Assembly (NCBI GenBank): GCA_946621635.1
Contig: CAMOOR010000004.1
Coordinates: 1 to 64,000, forward strand
Length of the DNA stretch: 64,000 nt
Source of the DNA: Colimorpha sp002372855
GTDB lineage: Bacteria; Bacteroidota; Bacteroidia; Bacteroidales; P3
Direction of reading: 5' to 3'
A program made the translations under genes and the position numbers. Each line of letters begins with the position of its first letter. Within the stretch, counting starts at the first letter, position 1. This document shows, piece after piece, positions 24,013 to 32,076 of the stretch. The notes beneath the pieces are model-generated. The model made no database searches. It was not told the DNA's origin and saw only the letters and a list, made by a program, of their open reading frames with translations.

Positions 24013-26389
24013 GTTTTTGTCTCGTGGCCGGGGGCTTGCCCTCGCCATGGCAGTCCTCCTCCTGCTGGCCTCCTTCCGGGCTTCGGCTTGCGGCCCCGGC
24101 CCCCTGGTGGCCCCCGACGACTTCGACCTCTACCGCCTGCTGCCCTACTACGCCGAGCTGCAGGAACCCGCCGACGGCCGCCGCGAGGCCAACTGCCGGG
24201 CATGGCAGCGCTCCCTGGGTGGCACGGTGCCCCTGGAGGCCATACGCCAGGCCGTCTATGACCTCTCCCTGCGCGACTGGCTCCTTGTGCAGCAGGGCGA
24301 CGACCGCGGCAACGCCTTCTGCCAAAAGCTGCTCGCCACCCGCGACACCGCCGCCATCCAACTCCTGCTCTGGAGCAAATACTACGAGGCCTGGAGCCTC
24401 CAGATGCGCTCGCCGTGGTACTACGGCTGCGGTCTCGACGACTGCTCCTTCGACCTCGACAGCGTCCTCGCGGCCTCCACTCATTATATAGAAATGAAAA
24501 ACCGCAAATACCGCGACCGCTACCTCCTCCTGGCCCTGAAATGTCTCTACCGCTCCGGGCGTGGCGAGGAGGGCATAGCCCTGTGGCGCAAGCACAAGGG
24601 GCTGCTCCGCGGCAGCCACCTGCACGACCAGGCCGAGGGCTACTATGCCGCCTGCCTCAATCGCGAGGGCCATCGCCGCGAAGCCCTCGACGTCTACTCG
24701 CGCCTGGGCGACGCCGCCTCGCTGCAGCTGCTGCTGGACGACAAGGTGGAGGTCTTCGAGCGCGTGCTGCGCCACCGCCCCAACTCGCCCTTCTTCCCCA
24801 TGGCCCTGCAGCGGGTGCTCTTCGTGGCGGAGAATTACACCACCAGTAGCGACTTCACCCCCTATTCCCTCGACAGTCTCCAGCTGCGTCGCCTTTCGAC
24901 CCTCTGCCGCCTGGCCGGCAGCGACGTCAGGGTGAAGAACAAGCCCATGTGGCGCTATGCCGCCGCCTGCCTCCTCGACCGCCAGGGGCGCCGCCGCGAG
25001 GCCTTGGCGCTGGTGGAGAACCTGCGCTCCGGCGACGACTTCCTCAACACTTCCATCCGCGTGCTGCGCCTCCACCTTCACGCCCGGCTCGACCCCGTTG
25101 ACGACGCCTACGAGCAACGCCTGCTGCGCGACCTGCGTTGGCTCGACGCCCGCATGCAGCAGGAATGGGCCTCCGCCGACAGCGCCACGCGCTTCCGCCT
25201 GAGCCACATCGACGGCTTCGGCTATAATTACGACATCTACCGTACCCTCTATGCCAACGACGCCCTGCGCCGCATCGTCCTCGCCAAGGGTGGCCTCTAC
25301 GAACGCTTCCGCCGCGCCGGACGCACCACCCGCGCCCTCCAGCTGGCCAACATGGCCGACAACCGCTTCCTGCAAATCACGCAGAATCCCATCGTGGCCC
25401 TCTGCCGCGCTGGCGAAAGCAAGCAGGAACTCTATGGCACCGATCTTGACGACGCCCCCTCCTACAACTACTACTACAATTGGTTCTCCGTCTACCTTAC
25501 CGACACCACGGGTTTCGACAACACTTTCCAACGCATAGACCACTACAATCCCATCCGCGACTTTGACGGCGAAGACAACCGTCGTGACAGCTACTTCAAC
25601 GCTCACGATTTCAGTAATATTTTCTTCATTCGCGCCGACCGTCTTGGGGCCGATGTCCTGGCCGAATACTACCACCATGTGGAAAAGCCAGCCGATGCCA
25701 CGGACCGTTGGCTCAACGAACGTGGCTACACCGATGCCGACTACTGGCGCGACATCGTCGGCACGCACTACCTGCGCGAGATGCGCTTCGCCGAGGCTTA
25801 CGACTGGCTCCGCCAGGTGAGCGACGGCTATGCCAACCGCCTCAACACCACGCCTTGGATACAGTACGACCCGCTGGAATACGACGAAGTGGCCCTCCGT
25901 CCCGCCGACCGCACGGGATACAAGTTGCGCTTCGCCATGGCAATGGGTCATCAAGAAACCTATATGAAAGAGAAACCCGACCCCAACGACCGTGCCGACG
26001 CCATGCTGCAGCTCTCCATCGGTCTGCGCAACGCCTTCAGCTACCGCGCCTGGCCTTTGGTGGCCTACGGCTACGGCGGCTTCTATTCCTACTGGCCGGA
26101 AGACAAAAACCATTATGACGACCCCTTCTGGGAGGAGGAGTGGCTGGGATGGTACATCCCCTACATGATGGCCGACGGCGCTGTGGTGCCCTATGTTGAG
26201 GCCGCCGAGAAGCGTGCCGCCACCTTGCGCAAGCAGGCTTTCGCCACCTACACCGACCCCGAGCGCAAGGCCCAAGCCCTCCGTCGCGTGCGCGAGTATA
26301 CCTACCTTATGAAAAATTACGCCAACACCCCCACGGGTCAGGACATCGCCCGCCACTGCGACCGCTGGAAGGACTACTTGCGCAAATAA
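23984..26389 (+). CDS. Large exported protein of unknown function, TPR-like helical
   Basis: From the ATG at 23984 the protein has 801 residues with an export signal ending near FRASACG; Cys36 could be a lipid-anchored cysteine. The body is mostly helical, with repeated Ala/Leu/Tyr patterns suggesting solenoid repeats (YRDRYLLLALKCLYRSGRGE, RQGRRREALALVENLRSG). The C-terminal third has conserved-looking aromatic stretches such as PSYNYYYNWFSVYLTD and YGYGGFYSYWPED. No catalytic motif is evident. The start overlaps the DUF3142-like gene by 29 nt, and the pair is probably one functional unit at the cell surface. Confidence 0.8.
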   Translation: MKSKPSIPARFLSRGRGLALAMAVLLLLASFRASACGPGPLVAPDDFDLYRLLPYYAELQEPADGRREANCRAWQRSLGGTVPLEAIRQAVYDLSLRDWLLVQQGDDRGNAFCQKLLATRDTAAIQLLLWSKYYEAWSLQMRSPWYYGCGLDDCSFDLDSVLAASTHYIEMKNRKYRDRYLLLALKCLYRSGRGEEGIALWRKHKGLLRGSHLHDQAEGYYAACLNREGHRREALDVYSRLGDAASLQLLLDDKVEVFERVLRHRPNSPFFPMALQRVLFVAENYTTSSDFTPYSLDSLQLRRLSTLCRLAGSDVRVKNKPMWRYAAACLLDRQGRRREALALVENLRSGDDFLNTSIRVLRLHLHARLDPVDDAYEQRLLRDLRWLDARMQQEWASADSATRFRLSHIDGFGYNYDIYRTLYANDALRRIVLAKGGLYERFRRAGRTTRALQLANMADNRFLQITQNPIVALCRAGESKQELYGTDLDDAPSYNYYYNWFSVYLTDTTGFDNTFQRIDHYNPIRDFDGEDNRRDSYFNAHDFSNIFFIRADRLGADVLAEYYHHVEKPADATDRWLNERGYTDADYWRDIVGTHYLREMRFAEAYDWLRQVSDGYANRLNTTPWIQYDPLEYDEVALRPADRTGYKLRFAMAMGHQETYMKEKPDPNDRADAMLQLSIGLRNAFSYRAWPLVAYGYGGFYSYWPEDKNHYDDPFWEEEWLGWYIPYMMADGAVVPYVEAAEKRAATLRKQAFATYTDPERKAQALRRVREYTYLMKNYANTPTGQDIARHCDRWKDYLRK

Positions 26390-26439
26390 CCCTCGAACTT
26401 TCATAAAAAACGTTAAAACGCCAGTTTTCCGCCTGTCCA

Positions 26440-26503
26440 TCGACCTACCAAATCCTACCGTGGTGGGAGTTGGTAGGGAGTTGATAGGGAGTTGGTAGGG
26501 GGT
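26440..26503. repeat. 11-bp tandem repeat hairpin GGGAGTTGGTA (family H)
   Basis: CTACCAAATCCTACC folds on GGTGGGAGTTGGTAG, which continues as 11-bp units GGGAGTTGATA and GGGAGTTGGTA. It is the reverse-orientation relative of 9971-10036. Confidence 0.75.
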
Positions 26504-26602
26504 TAACTGGGAGTTTGCACCCCTCGGACTCGGGGTAAAGGGGAGTTGAAAAATGGTGGGTTGGTGATGCAATAATTGTTGAACGGCTGCGTTATTGGTA
26601 AC

Positions 26603-26965
26603 ATGAACGAATGGCTCACACTCAGTACCTCTGGCGACCTGCTGCGCGTTGCAGCGGACGAGTTGGTCTATGCCGAGGCCGACGGCAACTACACCACCCT
26701 GGTGCTCGCCGACGGCGACCGGCGGTTGGTGACGCTGCAGCTGGGCCAGCTCGAACGGATGATAGCGCAGCAGATGCCTCAGGCGTCGCAGGGCTATGTC
26801 CGTATAGGCAAGAGTTTGATTGTGAGGCTGGAGAGTGTGCGCTATGTCCACCCGGGAAAGGGTCTGTTGGAGCTGCGCAATCCAGCCGGATCCAAATACG
26901 AACTCACGGCCTCGCGCGAAGCGTTGAAGGCCTTGAAGGAAATGTTGGAAAGGAACTTGAAATGA
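26603..26965 (+). CDS. LytTR-type DNA-binding regulator without receiver domain
   Basis: The 120 residues are a stand-alone LytTR domain: the opening VAADELVYAEADGNYTTLVL and the later YVRIGKSLIVRLESVRYVHPG are the family's two signature blocks. LytTR domains bind direct repeats in promoters, usually downstream of a histidine kinase; here no receiver and no kinase gene is present. The ATG at 26603 is preferred to an in-frame TTG at 26576. Its stop overlaps the next start (ATGA), so it is coupled to a membrane protein that may control it. Confidence 0.88.
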   Translation: MNEWLTLSTSGDLLRVAADELVYAEADGNYTTLVLADGDRRLVTLQLGQLERMIAQQMPQASQGYVRIGKSLIVRLESVRYVHPGKGLLELRNPAGSKYELTASREALKALKEMLERNLK

Positions 26966-27846
26966 AAGAGATAGACGATAATGAAATTCGCATCATAGGA
27001 GCATCCGACGGTGGCCGACGCCACCGCTGGCCGTGGTACGGTTGGTTGGCCGTGGGCCTGGTGCTGGCGGCGCTGGTGGCCGTGGCCGTTGCGGTGCTGT
27101 CGCTGCAGACGCCGAGAGAGGCGGAGAATATCGGCCTCACCCCAGCCCCTCTCCAAAGGAGAGGGGATTTGCCCGCCTCGGACCGCGTCGGTTTCCCCTC
27201 TCCCTCGGAGAGGGGCAGGGGTGAGGCCTTTCCACTTGCCGTCTTCGACACCATGATCAACGACGTGCCGCTGACGATATACAGTCTGGACTGCGAACTT
27301 CCCGCCTGCCCGCGGGCGTCGCTCCATGTGGGCATGCCCGACCGCGAGGACACCTCGCTGCTGCTGGCCGTGATGGCCGCCGACGTGCGGGCCGACAACA
27401 GGGGCATCGTGGGCGATTTTGTCGTGGACGGGCGGCAGCTGGCCCGTGGCGGGAAGAAGGATGGCTACTGTGCCATCCTCGACGGCGTGCCCGTTCTGGG
27501 ACGTGGCGGCGAGGCCGATCTGAAGCGCGCCGTGGACGGGAAGGGCAGTTTCTTCCGCCAGTATGTGCTGGTGAGCGAAGGCGTTGCCATGCCGCCCAAG
27601 CCCAAGGGCAAGAACCACCGCAGGGCGTTGTGCGTCATGGACAATAGGATGTTCGTTGTGGCGTCGGGCGACCGCGAGTCGTACCACGACTTCGCCACCG
27701 CCCTGGCCGACCTCGGTGTCGACGACGCCATTGCCCTGGTGGGGTCGGAGTCGCTGCTGATGTACCGCGCCGAAGGGGGCTTGCTGCACACCATCGGCAC
27801 CTCGTTCGAGGGCGATAATGTCAATTTCCTGGTTTGGCGGCGGTAG
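26962..27846 (+). CDS. Membrane-anchored phosphodiester glycosidase-like (NAGPA/DUF2233) protein
   Basis: The 294 residues have a cytoplasmic N-terminus, one membrane helix (about 28-49) and an extracytoplasmic domain. That domain ends with RALCVMDNRMFVVASGD, FATALADLGVDDAIALVGSE and a Gly-rich YRAEGG segment. This order resembles the NAGPA family (formerly DUF2233), where a GGGxS motif follows the dipeptide ND; here it is changed to VGSES, so activity is uncertain. Between helix and domain lies a 96-bp palindromic repeat (27133-27228) read in frame. The start is coupled to the LytTR gene, which suggests the pair acts as a membrane sensor and regulator. Confidence 0.7.
   Translation: MKEIDDNEIRIIGASDGGRRHRWPWYGWLAVGLVLAALVAVAVAVLSLQTPREAENIGLTPAPLQRRGDLPASDRVGFPSPSERGRGEAFPLAVFDTMINDVPLTIYSLDCELPACPRASLHVGMPDREDTSLLLAVMAADVRADNRGIVGDFVVDGRQLARGGKKDGYCAILDGVPVLGRGGEADLKRAVDGKGSFFRQYVLVSEGVAMPPKPKGKNHRRALCVMDNRMFVVASGDRESYHDFATALADLGVDDAIALVGSESLLMYRAEGGLLHTIGTSFEGDNVNFLVWRR
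27133..27228. repeat. 96-bp CCCCTCTCC double-hairpin element inside coding sequence (family E)
   Basis: The outer arms are GGCCTCACCCC and GGGGTGAGGCC. Inside are two smaller hairpins, CCCCTCTCC-AAAG-GAGAGGGG and CCCCTCTCC-CTC-GGAGAGGGG. The length is exactly 32 codons and the frame stays open. Confidence 0.88.
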
Positions 27847-27884
27847 GTAGAGGTGTCTTTATGTTGACCGATCTCGCGCCTGTC

Positions 27885-28042
27885 GAGACGCAGCGTGCTG
27901 CGTCTCGGGGATGGTTTTTGTCTACTGTAGAGACGCAGCGTGCTGCGTCTCGGGGGATGTTTTTGTCTACCGGGAGACGGGGCATGCCCCGTCTCTACGG
28001 TTGGGGTTCTTGACGGTGGGGAGACGCAGCACGCTGCGTCTC
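27885..28042. repeat. Cluster of four GAGACGC palindromes (family B)
   Basis: Copies lie at 27885-27906, 27930-27951, 27974-27995 and 28021-28042. The third has compensating changes in both arms (GAGACGGGGC / GCCCCGTCTC). Together they fill the 233-bp gap between two convergent genes. Confidence 0.9.
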
Positions 28043-28079
28043 TACAGAGGGGGAATTGTTTATCCGTAGCAGGTGGGGG

Positions 28080-30965
28080 TTATACCTGGCGAATTTTGCC
28101 GTCGCTGCCGCGGCGGTATAGGGTGAAATGTTTCTTGACCTTCTCCAGGAAGGGACTGAGAGCGTGGGTGCTGCGGCCGTAGTATTCGTCGTAGAGGATG
28201 CAGAGCCGTTTGCGCGACCGCGAGAGGGCCACGAAGAGGCGACGGGCGTCTTCCTGTATCTGTTTTTCGGTCCAACTGCGCGTGCCGGGATAGACGCCGT
28301 CGATGGCGCGGTAGACGATGACGGTGTCGAACTCCAGCCCTTTGGCTTTGTGGACGGTGGAGATGATGTAGCGCTCCTCGAGCGAGGTGCCGCAGAGGTC
28401 GGCCTCCTTGAGGGTGTTGAGGTCGGTGGCGTAGCGTTCCAGCTGCTGGCGCAGGGTGGGGTAGAGGTCGGTGCGGATGAGGTCGGTGTCGAGGAAGTGC
28501 AGCAGGTGGCGCCATTTGTCGATGGGGTCGATGAGGCCGCCGGCCAGCATGCGCGTGTAGACGAACTGCAGCTCGTCTGTGAGTGGAGAGTGGTGCGAGT
28601 GGAGAGCGGAGAGTGGAGAGTGGAGAGTGGAGAGTGGAGAGTGGAGAGTGGAGAGTGGAGAGCAGGCTGTCGCGTCATGGTGTTCTCCGTTCTCCGTTCT
28701 CCGTTCTCCACTCTCCGTTCTCCGTTCTCCGCTCATGATTCCGTGGCGGTAGATGTCGGCGTACTTGGCGTGGAACTTGTCGACCTGCTTCTGGTGGTCG
28801 GCGATGAAGTGGCGCTGGTCGGCGAGCATCTGTGTGGCGTTGAGGTGGCAGAAGTTGAGGAGCGAGAGGGTGGCGAGGATGTCGTCGTCGGCCTGGTGGC
28901 TGTTCTGCCCTTCGAGGTGCAGCACCTCGAGGAGGTGGCCCAGCTTGTACTGCCGCAGGCGGGGCCGCACGAGGCGGATGTACTTCAGGGTGTCGAAATA
29001 GCGCGGGCAGAGCCGTTCGAGGTCCAGTTCGGGGCAGCTGCGGCGCAGGTTGTGGAGGAGGATCTGGTAGTCGTAGCCCACGTTGTGGCCCACGAGGGTG
29101 TGCCCCTGGCAGTAGTCCATGAAGAGGCGCAGTCCCTCGGCGCGGGAGTGGCGGCGGCTGTTGCGGTAGACCTCCAGCATGGGGTTGGGATGGCCGCCGA
29201 CGGTCTCGGGCAGCTCCTTGTCGGTCTCAAGGATGATGTTGAAAGGCTTGCCGGTCACCTTGCCGTTGCGGACCTTGACGGCGGCAATCTGGATGATGTC
29301 GTCGGTGTAGGGGTCGAGGCCGGTGGTCTCGGTGTCGTAGATGACGAGTTCCTCGGTGTCGTAGGCGCGGACAAACTCCTGGAGGTAGCTGCTGTCGGGG
29401 TAGAGCAGGAAGTCGGTGGGCAGGAGGGCCACGCGCCGCATGTCGCGCATGAAGTTGCGGGCGGCGGTGTAGGTGGGCATGACCTTGAGACCCCACAGCA
29501 GGCGGGCCCAGGCGATGAAGACCATCTCGTCGGTGAGGACGCTGATGTGGGAGAGGATAATCCTCATGGCGGGCAGCGAGAAGAGGTCGGTGCCGCTGAT
29601 TTTGAAGTGGCTGATGCCCATGCCGCTCATCACCTCGCCAATGTCGTCGGCCTCGCGGTTGGTGCTGACGAGGATGGCCACGCGGCTTGGAGCGCCGGCA
29701 TCTTGCCGGCAATCGCTCGTTTGGCCGTTCTTTGGAGCGCTGGCATCTTGCCGGCAGTCGTCCATTTCGCCGTAGCGTTTGGCGAAGCGGGCGGCGTAGT
29801 AGCTCTCCATCTGGGCGTCGCCGACGTTGAGCAGACAGAGGTCCTCGGGGGCGTGGGAAGGGTTGAGGTCGGTGGTGGGCAACATATTGCGGCCGATGCC
29901 GAGGTTTGCCACGGCGAAGTCGTTCTGCAGGTCGAGGAGGTAGCGCGGCGAGCGGTAGTTGGTGTGGAGGTGGTGGATGTTCGTGCCGCAGCGGCGCTTG
30001 AGGTTCTCGAGGGTCTCCAGCTTGGCGCCGATGAAGGAGAAGATGGCCTGCTGCTCGTCGCCGAGATAGACGATGGTGGCATCGGGCGCGGCGAAGAGGT
30101 CGACCAGGGCGAACTGCAGCGGGTTGAGGTCCTGCACCTCGTCCACCTCGATCCAGCGGTAGGGCCTCACCCCGGCCTCTCTCCCGAGGAGAGGGAAGTT
30201 GCCTGCCCCGTTCTGCGTCAGCCTCCCCTCGCCCTGGGAGAAGGGCAGGGGTGAGGCCTGCTCGCTCAAGTACTGGTACGCCAGCACCAGCAGGTCGTCG
30301 TAGTCCAGCAGGTCGTTGTCGGCTTTGTAGCGCTCGTAGGCCCGGGCCAGGAGCATCATGTTGGCGGCGGGTTGCTCGGCGAGGGAAGGGTAGCGCTGCA
30401 TGAGGTCCTCGATGCCGCAGTAGATTTGGGCTATGTGCTCCTCGTCGAAGGGCATCTGGAGCACGTCGCAGAGCTTGGCCACGGCTCCGGCATGGAAGAG
30501 TTCGTTGTGCAGCACCAGCTCGCCGCGCATGCCGAGGACCATCTGCTGCAGGCCGTGCTGGAAGCGCATCAGCTCGGTGGTGCGGCTGGTGATGTTGAGG
30601 CGTTTGCAGAGCTCCTCCTGGATGATGTTCTCCACGTCGCCCTCGTCGATGATAGCGCTGTTGTGGTTCACCACGCCGTTGTTGAAAAGCAGCTGCGAGC
30701 AGAAACGGTGGATATTGCCCACGAAGAGGTCGCCGGGCACGGGGTTGCCGGTGCGGTCGGCGATGCGCTGGGCCATACCCTTGGCGGCGCGGTTGGTGAA
30801 GGTGAGGCACAGCATGTCGGCGTAGTCCACGCCGCAGTTGTGGGCATGCACCACGCGCTCGGTCAGTATGTCGGTCTTGCCGCAGCCCGGAGGCGCCAGC
30901 ACCAGATGTCGGCCGCCGCTGATGGCGATGGCCTCCTGCTGCCACGGGTCGAAGGTTCGTTCCAT
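28080..30965 (-). CDS. UvrD/PcrA-like SF1 helicase with internal DEDDh exonuclease
   Basis: The 961 residues carry the SF1A motifs in order: Walker A APPGCGKT (24-31), motif II VDEVQDLN (about 273-280), motif III GDEQQAIFSF, motif IV NYRSPRYLL, motif V STVHKAKGLEFDT (about 867) and motif VI RLFVALSRSRKRL. Between motifs IV and V sits a DnaQ-like 3'-5' exonuclease: YDTETTGLD (about 543), LVGHNVGYDYQIL and HQADDDILAT. It probably unwinds and trims DNA in repair. Three repeat families are read in frame: the 96-bp element (30163-30258), GCCGGC repeats (29687-29768) and GGAGAGT arrays (28580-28736). All core motifs are intact, so the gene looks functional. Confidence 0.9.
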   Translation of the reverse strand: MERTFDPWQQEAIAISGGRHLVLAPPGCGKTDILTERVVHAHNCGVDYADMLCLTFTNRAAKGMAQRIADRTGNPVPGDLFVGNIHRFCSQLLFNNGVVNHNSAIIDEGDVENIIQEELCKRLNITSRTTELMRFQHGLQQMVLGMRGELVLHNELFHAGAVAKLCDVLQMPFDEEHIAQIYCGIEDLMQRYPSLAEQPAANMMLLARAYERYKADNDLLDYDDLLVLAYQYLSEQASPLPFSQGEGRLTQNGAGNFPLLGREAGVRPYRWIEVDEVQDLNPLQFALVDLFAAPDATIVYLGDEQQAIFSFIGAKLETLENLKRRCGTNIHHLHTNYRSPRYLLDLQNDFAVANLGIGRNMLPTTDLNPSHAPEDLCLLNVGDAQMESYYAARFAKRYGEMDDCRQDASAPKNGQTSDCRQDAGAPSRVAILVSTNREADDIGEVMSGMGISHFKISGTDLFSLPAMRIILSHISVLTDEMVFIAWARLLWGLKVMPTYTAARNFMRDMRRVALLPTDFLLYPDSSYLQEFVRAYDTEELVIYDTETTGLDPYTDDIIQIAAVKVRNGKVTGKPFNIILETDKELPETVGGHPNPMLEVYRNSRRHSRAEGLRLFMDYCQGHTLVGHNVGYDYQILLHNLRRSCPELDLERLCPRYFDTLKYIRLVRPRLRQYKLGHLLEVLHLEGQNSHQADDDILATLSLLNFCHLNATQMLADQRHFIADHQKQVDKFHAKYADIYRHGIMSGERRTESGERRTENGEHHDATACSPLSTLHSPLSTLHSPLSALHSHHSPLTDELQFVYTRMLAGGLIDPIDKWRHLLHFLDTDLIRTDLYPTLRQQLERYATDLNTLKEADLCGTSLEERYIISTVHKAKGLEFDTVIVYRAIDGVYPGTRSWTEKQIQEDARRLFVALSRSRKRLCILYDEYYGRSTHALSPFLEKVKKHFTLYRRGSDGKIRQV
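28580..28736. repeat. GGAGAGT / CTCCGTT 7-bp tandem arrays, inverted (family F)
   Basis: About ten GGAGAGT units are followed, after a 25-bp centre, by about eight units of CTCCGTT or similar. They form a long imperfect hairpin inside the helicase gene, coding SPLSTLH and GERRTE repeats. Confidence 0.88.
29687..29768. repeat. Duplicated GCCGGCATCTTGCCGGC unit inside coding sequence (family G)
   Basis: Two copies, 45 bp (15 codons) apart, begin TTGGAGCGC and contain CATCTTGCCGGCA. In the helicase they code the two DCRQDA-APS segments. Confidence 0.85.
30163..30258. repeat. 96-bp CCCCTCTCC double-hairpin element inside coding sequence (family E)
   Basis: The outer arms GGCCTCACCCC and GGGGTGAGGCC and the 96-bp length match 27133-27228, and the central spacer is similar. 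Relative to its host gene it lies in the opposite orientation, yet the frame is still open. Confidence 0.88.
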
Positions 30966-31029
30966 ATTGTTCTATATTTTAACGACAACTCGTGTGTTAC
31001 GTAAATACCGTTACGTAAAATCCGCAATG

Positions 31030-31037
31030 CAAAGATA
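31030..31037 (-). promoter_or_regulatory. Promoter of the helicase gene
   Basis: On the minus strand TATCTTTGCA lies 65 bp upstream of the helicase start. The remainder of the gap to 31266 is AT-rich, with an AACCGCTGCC/GGCAGCGGTT hairpin at 31169-31206 that could end the next operon, though it lacks a strong T-run. Confidence 0.75.
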
Positions 31038-31266
31038 CGACTTTTTTTGAAAACGAAGAGGGTGAGAGTGAAAATTATTGAAATTATAATTATTACTTTT
31101 ATAATAATTGCAAAAGTAATAAAACTATTCAAACTGGCAAAATTATTTTGTGTCTACTGGGAAATAACAAACCGCTGCCTGGCGGTGTCGCGCCTGGCAG
31201 CGGTTGTGTGAAGAAATTTTCTTATCCTGCGATGGATGTTTAACGGTCTGTTCTATGAGTTTGAAA

Positions 31267-32076
31267 TTATATATCCCATTCTGTGTCGCCAGCTGTTAGC
31301 GCCTGCTTTACTTGGCCTATGTCAGCCAGGCTTTTGAATGGGCTTTGCGCAGCTAACGCATTGATGCTTTGTAGGCTCAGAGCCAACATCTCGGTATTGC
31401 CGGTACGCAATGCCTCATCGACAGCTTCGAACTGTTTGTTGAAGATGGCGCTGCGTTCGTCGAAGGTCTTTTCCAGATACGCTTTGATGCACTCAGTGGT
31501 GGCGTTAATTTCGGCAATGGCCACGTCGCGTTTCGCCCTTATCTCTTCTTGCTTGGTTTCTTGGTCGGCTACATACTTGATGGTGTCGTTCGCCACTTCG
31601 CCGAGGGCTGTTATTGCGTTCACAACGGCCTCGGGGTCTTGGAATCCACTGCCGGCAGCGTCCTTAATGACTCCAGTAAGCTTCGAGGTATTGTCTTCAA
31701 AGAAGGTGTCTTCCTCTTCGTCGTTTTCGGTGGGAATTTCTTCCGCCTCGACGGTTTCGTATTCGTCTGCCGGTATGTCGTAATCTGTCTCCTCCATCGG
31801 GTTGACTTTGTCTACCACTTGCGATACCATCCCCAGTGTTTTGTCGTATTTTCCATCCGTGGCCGAGTTGATGGTGTCGATTAGGGTGTTGCCATACAAC
31901 CCCAGAATTTCTTTGCCTGTATCGATGGCCGATTTGGGCTCTTCTCCGTTTTCTTTGCGCTCTTTCGACTCTTCGATTTGTCGTTTCACCTTACTGGCTA
32001 CATCAGTTACGGTGTCACCGTATTTGTTCCACAAATCTGCACCGGTTTTTGCTATTTTCTTGATGTCGATTTTCAT
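31267..32076 (-). CDS. Unknown acidic helical protein, partner of the 11-residue-repeat protein
   Basis: I do not recognise this 269-residue protein. It starts with a lysine-rich segment (MKIDIKKIAKTGADLWNKYG) whose TGADLWNKYGDT resembles the repeat style of the upstream protein. A strongly acidic linker follows (about 92-125, ENDEEEDTFFED), then a long helical region with coiled-coil character (AKRDVAIAEINATTECIKAYL). No signal peptide or membrane segment is seen. The start overlaps the preceding stop as ATGA. It is the last gene of a four-gene unit and probably forms a complex with its neighbour. Confidence 0.75.
   Translation of the reverse strand: MKIDIKKIAKTGADLWNKYGDTVTDVASKVKRQIEESKERKENGEEPKSAIDTGKEILGLYGNTLIDTINSATDGKYDKTLGMVSQVVDKVNPMEETDYDIPADEYETVEAEEIPTENDEEEDTFFEDNTSKLTGVIKDAAGSGFQDPEAVVNAITALGEVANDTIKYVADQETKQEEIRAKRDVAIAEINATTECIKAYLEKTFDERSAIFNKQFEAVDEALRTGNTEMLALSLQSINALAAQSPFKSLADIGQVKQALTAGDTEWDI

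Noticed and set aside
31169..31206. Hairpin AACCGCTGCC/GGCAGCGGTT as a firm terminator
   Set aside because: The stem is good but the loop is 16 nt and the following minus-strand sequence is only TTGTTATTT, so I mention it without listing it as a terminator.
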